Part shown: one piece after another, positions 47,106 through 54,630 of the stretch | How the letters are laid out: each line of letters starts with the position of its first letter | Numbering within the stretch: the stretch's first letter is position 1 | Origin: Rhizobium sp. C1 | GTDB lineage: Bacteria > Pseudomonadota > Alphaproteobacteria > Rhizobiales > Rhizobiaceae | Reading direction: 5' to 3' | Assembly (NCBI RefSeq): GCF_021026335.1 | Contig: NZ_JAJNCY010000008.1 | Coordinates: 124,001-188,000, forward strand | Length of the DNA: 64,000 nucleotides | Notes under the pieces: generated by a model | Database searches by the model: none | Seen by the model: the letters and a program-made list of their open reading frames with translations, nothing else | What the model was told of the DNA's origin: nothing | Program-made: the position numbers and the translations under genes

Positions 47106-48894
47106 CAACCGCGCTGCGCGCGCCTTTTCGACAGAGGTCTGGCACCGCGCCGCCTCGAAATTGCTGGCCAAGGTGATCGAGGAATTCGCCTATGAACGCG
47201 TGTTCGACGCGGTTTGCGAAAAGCCCGGTCACTATTGCATCCAGCTCGGAAGCGCCGCCATCCGCTTTCGCGCGAAACGCTATGTCTTCGACAATCTTTC
47301 GATCGAACCCGACAGCATCGTCAGGCAGGACGGCGATGTCGTGACGTCGATCTCCGATCCGCTCGCCTTTTGCGCGGAATTCCTGCCGCAGCTGGGCGTC
47401 AAGCCGATGACCGTGGCCCATTTCATCAAGGAACTGGGCAATACGCTGCTGTCCGATGCCCATATCGTTGCGCGCGCCGACAAGACCGCAGCCGAACTTG
47501 CCGAACTGGATGACATCAGGATGGAGGGCGAAACGACCGGGCATCCCTGGGTAACGGTCAGCAAGGGCCGCATCGGCCTCGGCTATCGCGACTATCTGGC
47601 CTTCACGCCGGAAAACCAGACACCGGTCAGGATTTCCTGGCTGGGCGTCAGCCGGAAGCGCGCCACGTTCGTTGCCGAGGAGGGGCTTACCAACGCGAAG
47701 CTCGCCGAAGAAGCCATCGGCGCGGATCGCTACCGCGCCTTCATGCAAACTTTGGCTGCCGCCGGAGGCTCAGCTCAAACGCACCTGCTGATGCCTGTCC
47801 ATCCGTGGCAATGGGACCATATGATCGTGCCGCATTTCGCGGCGGACATCGCCGCCGGGCATATCGTGTTTCTGGGTGAGGGCGATGACCTCTACCTGCC
47901 GCAACAGTCGGTCCGGACGCTTTCCAACGTCACGCGGCCGGACGCATCGACGCTGAAGCTCTGCATGACCATCCTCAACACCGCCGTCTATCGCGGCATT
48001 CCAGGTAAGCGCGCGCTGACGGCCGCGCCGTTGACCAGCTGGCTGGATGGCCTTCTGACGCGTGACACCTTCCTCCGCGACACCTGCGGTCTGGCTCTTC
48101 TCGGCGAGCGGGCGGGCATGCATTACGTCCACCCGCAATTCTCTATGGTTGAGGGCGCACCTTATCAGTTCAACGAGATGCTGGGTTGCCTTTGGCGCGA
48201 CAGCCTTGCCAGCCATCTGAAGGAAGGCGAAACGGGCATTCCGTTGGCCGGGTTGCTGCATGCCGGTGCCGACGGACGTCCGGTGATCGAGGCGCTGGCC
48301 GACAAGGCGGGACTGTCGGTGGAAGAATGGCTCACACTGTTCTTCGACGCGGTCATTCCGCCGGTCTATCATCTGCTGTGCAAGCATGGTCTGGCCTTCT
48401 CCGCCCATGGTCAGAATGCGACCCTGATCCTGGAGAACGGGCGGCCCAAGCGTCTGGCGCTGCGCGATTTCATCGACGATGTGATCGTCTGCGATCTCGA
48501 TTTTCCCGAGACCGCCAGCCTTCCGCATTCCGTCCGTGCAGTGCTGCTGAGCTTGCCGCCAGATTTTCTGGTTCACTTCATCCAGACGACGCTGTTCATC
48601 TGCGTTTTCCGCTACATGTCGGTGCTGCTCGATCAGCGATCGGGTCTCAAGGAAAGCACGTTCTGGGGGCTCGCGCGCGATGCGGTGCTTCGCTATCAGC
48701 GCCGCTTCCCGGACCTGAGTGACCGCTTCGAAATCTTCGATCTCTTCGGCGAGGAATATCCGCGCCTGTGCCTCAATCGGGTGCGCCTGTTCACGCATGG
48801 CTATGCGGATGACGATGAGCGTCCGGTTCCCGATTTCCAGGGCGCGGTCGACAATCCGCTCGTCGCCTTCTGGCGGCAGAGCAACGCGGCCTGA
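47089..48894 (+). CDS. rhbF: NIS siderophore synthetase (IucA/IucC family), RhbF
   Basis: A 601-residue synthetase paralogous to RhbC. It carries TTGHPWVTVSKGRIGLGYRD-type binding residues (GHPWVTVSKGRIGLG), HLLMPVHPWQWDHMI, QSVRTLSNVTRPDASTLKLC and LAFSAHGQNATLILENG. It completes coupling of hydroxamate arms to citrate. ATG 47089 is preceded by GGGAG at six bases and lies within the end of rhbE. It is the last gene of the rhtX-rhbABCDEF operon; a perfect 11-bp hairpin follows at 48912-48941 before the converging rhrA gene. Confidence 0.92.
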   Translation: MNAPFDNRAARAFSTEVWHRAASKLLAKVIEEFAYERVFDAVCEKPGHYCIQLGSAAIRFRAKRYVFDNLSIEPDSIVRQDGDVVTSISDPLAFCAEFLPQLGVKPMTVAHFIKELGNTLLSDAHIVARADKTAAELAELDDIRMEGETTGHPWVTVSKGRIGLGYRDYLAFTPENQTPVRISWLGVSRKRATFVAEEGLTNAKLAEEAIGADRYRAFMQTLAAAGGSAQTHLLMPVHPWQWDHMIVPHFAADIAAGHIVFLGEGDDLYLPQQSVRTLSNVTRPDASTLKLCMTILNTAVYRGIPGKRALTAAPLTSWLDGLLTRDTFLRDTCGLALLGERAGMHYVHPQFSMVEGAPYQFNEMLGCLWRDSLASHLKEGETGIPLAGLLHAGADGRPVIEALADKAGLSVEEWLTLFFDAVIPPVYHLLCKHGLAFSAHGQNATLILENGRPKRLALRDFIDDVIVCDLDFPETASLPHSVRAVLLSLPPDFLVHFIQTTLFICVFRYMSVLLDQRSGLKESTFWGLARDAVLRYQRRFPDLSDRFEIFDLFGEEYPRLCLNRVRLFTHGYADDDERPVPDFQGAVDNPLVAFWRQSNAA

Positions 48895-48908
48895 CGGGTC
48901 CCATCGAC

Positions 48909-48941
48909 AAAGGCGAACGGATGAGGGCCTATCCGTTCGCC
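48909..48941. terminator. Hairpin between converging rhbF and rhrA
   Basis: A perfect 11-bp stem (48912-48922 with 48931-48941), loop of eight bases. Read on the minus strand it is followed by TTT, so it is a modest terminator for rhrA. On the plus strand there is no U-tract. Confidence 0.5.
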
Positions 48942-48954
48942 GCGGCGGGTGCGC

Positions 48955-49941
48955 TCAGCCATCCTGGCCGGACAACCCTCCGAACTCGGTCTCGCCGTCC
49001 TGGCCCGCCGCAAGCTTGCGCCATTCCGATGGCTTCATGCCATAGCGGCTGCGGAAGGTCCGGTTGAAATAGGACAGGTCGTTGAAGCCGATGCCATAGG
49101 CGACCTGACTGATCGGCTGGGTCGCGCCGTCGGCGATCATCATTGCCTTGGCAATGGCAAGGCGTCTTTCCAGAACGTAACGCGAGAATGTCGTCCCCTC
49201 CCGGCTGAAGAACTTCTGCACCGCGCGCGGCGTAATCCCTTCTGCATCCGCGACATCGCTGACGGAATAGCCGCTTTTGGCCAGATTGTCCTCGATCCTC
49301 GCCTTGATCGACTCCATCCGGGTCTGGCGCGCGGCAGGCCGTGGTGCATCGCCGAAATGCTGGGCGAGAACCGGCAGGAGATCGTGGAAATGCTGGACCA
49401 TCATGGCGGCATCCTCCCGGCTCTGCGCATCCTGGCGCAGCATGTAGCCGGCATAATTGGTCAGCAGCTGCAGCGGCAGGCAATCGGCCTTGATCGGCTT
49501 CAGCATCAGCGGCTTCAGGATATGTGCCCTGGCGGCGACCGAATGGGCGGGCAGATGCGCGATATCGAGCCGGCCGCCCTCTGGAAGGACCAGATCCATC
49601 GCGTCGTCGGCGGGCGTGAAGATGACGTCGCTTTGGGCGACGCTGACCTTGCGTTTCCGGCGCCGGATCTCCAGTCGCCCCTCCATGGGACGCAGGACGA
49701 TGATGCTCTGGTCGGTCGCGCCCCTTGCCTGTACCGTCAGCGGCACTTTCGGCAGATAGATCGTCGCGAGCGAAAGCGAAACATAACGCCAGTACAGACC
49801 GGTGAGACCTGCAAGATCACCGCCTGCCACGCAGATCGTCGCCTCTCCCATCATGTCGAAGAGAATGTTGCGGCACAGGAGCCGGCTGTCGCTGTCCGGC
49901 AATGACTGGGTGCCCAGTTTCAAGGGGCGGATCGTCTCCAT
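48955..49941 (-). CDS. rhrA: AraC-family activator of siderophore genes (RhrA)
   Basis: A 328-residue regulator. The C-terminal 100 residues form the double helix-turn-helix of AraC proteins (GYSVSDVADAEGITPRAVQKFF, VLERRLAIAKAMM, ISQVAYGIGFNDLSYFNRTF, SRYGMKPSEWRK); the first 200 are a divergent AraC-binding-like sensor domain. In S. meliloti RhrA activates the rhizobactin operon and rhtA under iron limitation. It sits between rhbF and rhtA as in that species. The first open codon is TTG; I chose the adjacent ATG 49941. The candidate operators (49965-50001) lie just upstream of its start, so it may also repress itself. Confidence 0.9.
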   Translation of the reverse strand: METIRPLKLGTQSLPDSDSRLLCRNILFDMMGEATICVAGGDLAGLTGLYWRYVSLSLATIYLPKVPLTVQARGATDQSIIVLRPMEGRLEIRRRKRKVSVAQSDVIFTPADDAMDLVLPEGGRLDIAHLPAHSVAARAHILKPLMLKPIKADCLPLQLLTNYAGYMLRQDAQSREDAAMMVQHFHDLLPVLAQHFGDAPRPAARQTRMESIKARIEDNLAKSGYSVSDVADAEGITPRAVQKFFSREGTTFSRYVLERRLAIAKAMMIADGATQPISQVAYGIGFNDLSYFNRTFRSRYGMKPSEWRKLAAGQDGETEFGGLSGQDG

Positions 49942-49964
49942 CAAGGCTCAGGCTTCCCTTCAAA

Positions 49965-50001
49965 GTTCGCGTCAGTCCAAATGAGGTTCGTCGTGATCCA
50001 A
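49965..50001 (+). promoter_or_regulatory. Tandem candidate RhrA sites at the rhtA promoter
   Basis: Two copies of GTTCG-N6-TCCAA lie at 49965-49980 and 49986-50001, with the same 21-bp period and orientation relative to transcription as at rhtX. AAATAGTC (50036-50043) lies exactly 71 bases from the first copy in both promoters. The sites also fall 24-60 bases upstream of the rhrA start on the other strand. Confidence 0.68.
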
Positions 50002-50013
50002 GCAGGCCGATCC

Positions 50014-50038
50014 TTTACCTCATAAAACATGAGTTAAA
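50014..50038. promoter_or_regulatory. Palindrome in the rhtA promoter, candidate iron-repressor site
   Basis: A 25-bp inverted repeat with CTCAT/ATGAG arms and outer TTTA/TAAA, one mismatch pair and a five-base centre. It overlaps the inferred -10 region of rhtA. It could serve an iron-responsive repressor such as RirA, Irr or Fur. It does not closely match a consensus I know, and the palindrome is not kept at rhtX. Confidence 0.35.
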
Positions 50039-50106
50039 TAGTCTTGTATTTGAAATTCTGGAGGCCTGATCCGCCGCCAGAGTATTTTTCGCATCTGGAG
50101 GCGTGA

Positions 50107-52353
50107 ATGATTAAGGGGCGTGGGGTACGCGTGCTGCTTTGGACGTCGGTCAGCTTGACCGCGTTGACATCGGGGGCCGTTGCACAGGAAAATCAGGCGG
50201 GGCAGGGCGCGCAAACGCCGGCCACCAGCCTTCAGGCCATCGTCGTCACCGGTTCCAGATCGCCGCAGCAGATCTCGGATACGGCCCAGACCATCTATGT
50301 CGTCGATTCCAAGGAGATCGCGTCCGAAGCGAGATCCGGCAAGAGCCTGCAGCAGATCCTCGCCGACAAGGTTCCGAGCTTCGATCCGGCGAGCGTCGGC
50401 TCCAGAACCTCCTATGGCCAGAACCTGCGCGGCCGCACCGCGCTGATCCTGATCGACGGCGTTTCGATGAATTCCGCCCGCTCGCTTAGCCGCCAGTTCG
50501 ATTCGATCGATCCGTTCAATATCGAGCGCGTCGAGGTCCTGTCCGGGGCGACGTCGATCTATGGCGGTAACGCGACGGGCGGCATCATCAACATCATCAC
50601 CAAGAAGGGCAAGGATGCCGAGCAGGGCTTCCATGCCGAGGTGACCGGCGGCCTGGGCTCCGGCTTTGGCGGCAGCAATGATCTCGACAGCAATGTCGGC
50701 GCGGCCGTGACCTACAACAGCGATGCCTGGGACGGCCGGCTTTCGATCTCGGGCAACAAGACCGGCGCCTTCTATGGCGGCGGCGGCAAGCTTCTGATCC
50801 CGGACATCACGCAGACCTCGACGGCCTTCAACCAGCGCCTCGATCTCATGGGTTCGGTCGGCTTCCAGATCGACGACAATCGGCGTCTGGAGCTTTCGGG
50901 CCAGTATTTCGACAGTAAGCAGGAGTCTGATTACGGTCTCTTTTACGGTCTGAACTTTGCCGCACTTGCCAAGCCGTCCCTGTTCGAGACGCGGCCGGGT
51001 TACAAGTCAGACTTCAACCCGCAGACCACCCGCTCCATGTTCAACGTCACCTACACGGATGACGATTTCCTGGGGCAGAAGCTTTTGCTGCAGGGCGCCT
51101 TCCGTAGCGAGCGGCTGAAATTCAACCCGTTCCCGTCTTCCAGCGCCTTCACGGGCGCCTATTTCGCCGGCAGTTCACAGGACACCGACTATTACAGCGT
51201 CAAGGCGGCCCTGGTCTCCGAACCTCTGGACAGCCTGAAGATCACCTACGGGATCGATGCGGACCGAGATTCCTTCTCGTCGCGCCAGAACGTCTTCGAC
51301 ACGCTGACGGCCGCGAGAACCGGTGGCATGAACTTCCGCACGATGGGCATCACCGGGCTTTACCCGACCATCGATGTCTCCACCGTCGCGGGTTTCGTGG
51401 AGGCCTCCTATGAGGCGACCGACCGCCTGACGATCAGCGGCGGTCTGCGCTATCAGTTTGTCAACACCAAAGTGTCGAATTTCGTCGGTGCTGCGCAGCA
51501 GGTGGCGATCCTTCAGGGGCGCGCTCGTTCGGCAGCATCCATTCCCGGCGGCGAGGTCAACTACGACGCCTTGCTGGTCAATGCCGGCGCAACCTATGAA
51601 CTGGGCCCGGATCAGCAGATCTACGGCAATTTCAGCCAGGGCTTCGAGCTTCCTGATCCGGCGAAATATTACGGGGTCGGCTCCTACGTGCTCAGCGGCG
51701 GCGTGTTCAATCTCGTCAACAGCGTGAATGTCAGCTCATCGGCGCTGCAGGCGATCAAGACCAATTCCGTCGAATTCGGCTATCGTCTCGATGACGGCAA
51801 ATACAATCTCGAGGCTGCCGCCTTCTATTCCTTCTCTGACAAATCTATCCAGCTCAACCGCTCGACGCTTGCCGTCGACGTTGTCAACCGCGACAGGCGG
51901 GTCTACGGGATCGAGGGCACGGCCGGGGTGAAGTTCGACAACGGCTTCAATGTCGGGGTTCTCGGCCAATGGGTCCAGACCGAGGTCAAGGGCAAGAACG
52001 GCTGGGTGAACGACACGGTGGGAACGGCCAGCGTTTCCAAGCTCGGCGGCTATGTCGGCTGGACCAACGATGCGCTGTCGCTGCGGTTGTCCGGCCAGCA
52101 CGTGTTCAGCCTGACAGACGCAGACAACTTCAAGATCGACGGCTATACGCTGTTCGATCTGGCGGGTAGCTACACGTTCGAAAACTCCAAGACGACCCTC
52201 AATTTCGGCGTCCAGAATGTTTTCGACACGCAGTACACGACCGTCTGGGGCTCCCGTGCGAAGGCGCTTTACGGTGCGCTCGCCGACAAGTCGGTCTTCG
52301 ATTACAAGGGGCGCGGCCGCACCTTCGCAGTTTCGTTGACCAAGGTCTTCTGA
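50107..52353 (+). CDS. rhtA: TonB-dependent ferric siderophore receptor (RhtA-like)
   Basis: A 748-residue outer-membrane beta-barrel. The signal peptide covers about residues 1-26 (cleavage after SGAVA). The TonB box region LQAIVVTGSR is at residues 45-55. The plug domain follows (SYGQNLRGRTALILIDGVSM, RVEVLSGATSIYGGNATGGIINIITKKG), then the barrel, ending in the phenylalanine of SLTKVF required for barrel assembly. It takes up the siderophore made by rhbABCDEF. It has a GGAGG ribosome site and its own promoter with tandem RhrA-like sites. It is followed after 15 bases by the long acyltransferase gene. Confidence 0.92.
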   Translation: MIKGRGVRVLLWTSVSLTALTSGAVAQENQAGQGAQTPATSLQAIVVTGSRSPQQISDTAQTIYVVDSKEIASEARSGKSLQQILADKVPSFDPASVGSRTSYGQNLRGRTALILIDGVSMNSARSLSRQFDSIDPFNIERVEVLSGATSIYGGNATGGIINIITKKGKDAEQGFHAEVTGGLGSGFGGSNDLDSNVGAAVTYNSDAWDGRLSISGNKTGAFYGGGGKLLIPDITQTSTAFNQRLDLMGSVGFQIDDNRRLELSGQYFDSKQESDYGLFYGLNFAALAKPSLFETRPGYKSDFNPQTTRSMFNVTYTDDDFLGQKLLLQGAFRSERLKFNPFPSSSAFTGAYFAGSSQDTDYYSVKAALVSEPLDSLKITYGIDADRDSFSSRQNVFDTLTAARTGGMNFRTMGITGLYPTIDVSTVAGFVEASYEATDRLTISGGLRYQFVNTKVSNFVGAAQQVAILQGRARSAASIPGGEVNYDALLVNAGATYELGPDQQIYGNFSQGFELPDPAKYYGVGSYVLSGGVFNLVNSVNVSSSALQAIKTNSVEFGYRLDDGKYNLEAAAFYSFSDKSIQLNRSTLAVDVVNRDRRVYGIEGTAGVKFDNGFNVGVLGQWVQTEVKGKNGWVNDTVGTASVSKLGGYVGWTNDALSLRLSGQHVFSLTDADNFKIDGYTLFDLAGSYTFENSKTTLNFGVQNVFDTQYTTVWGSRAKALYGALADKSVFDYKGRGRTFAVSLTKVF

Positions 52354-52368
52354 GGAGACTGAAAGGCC

Positions 52369-53436
52369 TTGCTCGTCACGCCCATCAAGCATGCTGTCCA
52401 TGAAGGCTCCGCCCCGTATCGCTGCTTTACCGCCGATCCGGGGGCGAGCATCCACGTGACCCGCAAGGGTGCGCTTCTGGCGGCGGAGGACGGGCGTGGC
52501 AACAGGCTTGAGGCGGAACTTGCCAAGGGCGTGCTCTCCGCAAGGACATCAAATCATGAACTTGCGGACGGCGAGTGCCGGCGCTTCCTTTCGGCTCTCC
52601 TGGGTTTCGTCTTTTCGACGGAGCCGGAGGCCGAGAGGCTTGAACTCGCCGGCGACGGCTGGCAGCCGACCTCCACCGATCTGACAGCGATCGGTGGACA
52701 TGTCAGCGGCGGAGCCCTGAGCGTGAGGGCAGACATGTTCTGGCAGGTCGCGCGGCTCTGGACGCCCGCGCCGGCCTTGAACTACCCGCGACATGAAGTC
52801 TTCGACGGGCGCACGGTTCATCCCTTGCGGCCGCCGAAGCCTGAGGGCCGCGTTTATGCGCGTTTCATCCCCTGGCTTGGCGGAGACATCGCGCTGGATG
52901 TGGCCACTCTCGAGGATCTTGCGGACATTCACCGCTGGATGAACCTGCCGCGCGTCGACGAATTCTGGCACGAGGCCGGCGACCTGACGCATCATCGGCG
53001 CTACCTCGCCGGCATGATCGCCGATCCGCATGTCATTCCTCTGATTGCCCGGTTCGACGGCCGGTCCTTCGGCTATTTCGAGGTCTATTGGGCCAAGGAA
53101 GATATTGTCGGCGGCTTCTGCGGAGCAGGCGATTACGACAGGGGCTGCCATGTCATCATCGGCGAGGACGCCTGCCGCGGGCGCAGTTGGTTCACCGCCT
53201 GGCTGCCTTCGCTTCTGCATTTCATGTTTCTGGACGAGCCGCGCACGGAGCGCATCGTTCAGGAGCCGGACGCGCGCCATAGCCGCCAGCTTCGCAACCT
53301 CCAGCGTTCCGGATTCTGGCTGAGCGCCACGGTCGATCTGCCGGGCAAGCGCGCCGCCATCGTCGAGATATCCCGCCGCAAGTTCTTCGGCGCTCGTCTC
53401 TGGCACCCTGTGGACGACGATCGAAAGGAACCATGA
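52369..53436 (+). CDS. Long GNAT-type siderophore acyltransferase, paralogue of RhbD
   Basis: A 355-residue protein. Its C-terminal 190 residues align with RhbD: DIHRWMNLPRVDEFW, GYFEVYWAKEDIVGGF, YDRGCHVIIGEDACRGRSW and RIVQEPDARHSRQLRNL. The first 165 or so residues are an extra domain without recognised motifs. Rhizobactin 1021 carries a fatty acyl group on one arm, so a second acyltransferase that loads the longer chain is the simplest role; this is inference from family and context. The start is TTG 52369 with GAGGAG upstream; no in-frame ATG is near. Its end overlaps the start of the siderophore-interacting gene (ATGA). Confidence 0.78.
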   Translation: MLVTPIKHAVHEGSAPYRCFTADPGASIHVTRKGALLAAEDGRGNRLEAELAKGVLSARTSNHELADGECRRFLSALLGFVFSTEPEAERLELAGDGWQPTSTDLTAIGGHVSGGALSVRADMFWQVARLWTPAPALNYPRHEVFDGRTVHPLRPPKPEGRVYARFIPWLGGDIALDVATLEDLADIHRWMNLPRVDEFWHEAGDLTHHRRYLAGMIADPHVIPLIARFDGRSFGYFEVYWAKEDIVGGFCGAGDYDRGCHVIIGEDACRGRSWFTAWLPSLLHFMFLDEPRTERIVQEPDARHSRQLRNLQRSGFWLSATVDLPGKRAAIVEISRRKFFGARLWHPVDDDRKEP

Positions 53437-54461
53437 TGACGGCGAATTTTCCCACGGCCTTCCGTTTGAAGGCCCGCGCGAAACTGGTCGAACCCGACCA
53501 GTGTCTGGAGCATCTGGTGGAGCACCTCAGAGAGCATGACGGGGAAATCCGGGAGGAGGAGGGCGCCTTTCTCGTGACCCTGCCGGATATTCGTGGCCGC
53601 ATGTGGTGCGATGACGGGCTGCTTCATGTCGATGCCCGTTCCAGCGATGCGGAGACCGCCTATTTCGTCCGGACCTGGCTTGACGGCGTTTTCCGGCATC
53701 TGGCCGGGACGGGGCCGGTGGAGATCGCCTGGAAAGAAGACTGGAATGCCGGCCATTTGCCGCCGAGCTTCTCGGTCCTCAAGGTTGAGGCGTTGCAAAC
53801 GATCACCTCGCGCATGATGCGCGTCACGCTGAAATGTCCTGATGCCGCGCGGTTTGCCCGCGCCGATGCGCTGCATGTTCAGGTCCTCGTCAATTTCGCC
53901 GACATGGTCGCCGCGACAGGCGGCGCGCCTGCGCCGTTGATATGGCGTCGCTACACGGTGCGCGCAGTAGACCTTGCGGCAAGCATGATCGATATCGACA
54001 TCTTCCTGCATGGCGAAGCCGGGCCGGGCGCGGCATGGGTTCGCAGTCTTCGTGTCGGCGATCTGGTGGGCGTTGCGGGCCCGAATGGCGGCGGCATCGG
54101 CCAGGCTGAGCGTTTTCTGATTGCCGGCGACGAGACGGCGCTTCCCGCAATCGCCCGGATCATGGGCCTGCTTCCGCAGCATTGCGTTGGAGATGTGTGG
54201 ATCGAGACCGAGGAAAGTGCAGAAAGACTTCCCCTTGAAGTCCCCCCCGGCATCACGCTGACCTGGCTTGCGCGGGAGAATGATGCAGGCGCAGCACTGG
54301 AGTGCGCTATCAACGGCGCTCTTGCCCGAAGGACGGCGGAAAAGACGTTCGTCTGGGTTGCCTGCGAGGCGAGCGCCGCCTCGCGGATACGCAAACATGT
54401 CAGGGTCGCCGCGCTGCATGACAACCTTGATCATCTGATCGCCGGATATTGGAAAAGGTAA
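53433..54461 (+). CDS. DUF2218-siderophore-interacting protein fusion (ferric-siderophore reductase)
   Basis: A 342-residue cytosolic protein. Residues 1-95 match DUF2218 (HLREHDGEIREEEGAFLVTLP, GLLHVDARSSDAETAYFVRTW). Residues 105-340 are a siderophore-interacting (SIP) flavoreductase with the FAD motif RRYTVR, GVAGPNGGG, and FLIAGDETALPAIARIM for the pyridine nucleotide. SIP proteins reduce the ferric siderophore with NAD(P)H to free the iron. It is translationally coupled to the acyltransferase gene and ends the rhtA operon. A strong hairpin terminator follows at 54534. Confidence 0.88.
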   Translation: MMTANFPTAFRLKARAKLVEPDQCLEHLVEHLREHDGEIREEEGAFLVTLPDIRGRMWCDDGLLHVDARSSDAETAYFVRTWLDGVFRHLAGTGPVEIAWKEDWNAGHLPPSFSVLKVEALQTITSRMMRVTLKCPDAARFARADALHVQVLVNFADMVAATGGAPAPLIWRRYTVRAVDLAASMIDIDIFLHGEAGPGAAWVRSLRVGDLVGVAGPNGGGIGQAERFLIAGDETALPAIARIMGLLPQHCVGDVWIETEESAERLPLEVPPGITLTWLARENDAGAALECAINGALARRTAEKTFVWVACEASAASRIRKHVRVAALHDNLDHLIAGYWKR

Positions 54462-54533
54462 GCGTCTACCTTCCTCGTGCCCATGGCCTGGGTAAGCGCC
54501 GGACGCTGCCCGATATTTCGATGAGGGAATGGC

Positions 54534-54562
54534 AAAGCCCGCACCGTACGGCGCGGGCTTTT
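54534..54562. terminator. Bidirectional terminator after the rhtA operon
   Basis: A 9-bp stem AAAGCCCGC/GCGGGCTTT (54534-54542 with 54553-54561), with a U-tract on either strand. It separates the rhtA operon from the converging chemotaxis gene. Confidence 0.85.
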
Positions 54563-54630
54563 GAGGTCAGATATGCCGCCATCGAAGGGCTGCCGGCCGG
54601 AAAGCCCAGCAAACGCCTTCACAGGCTGCA

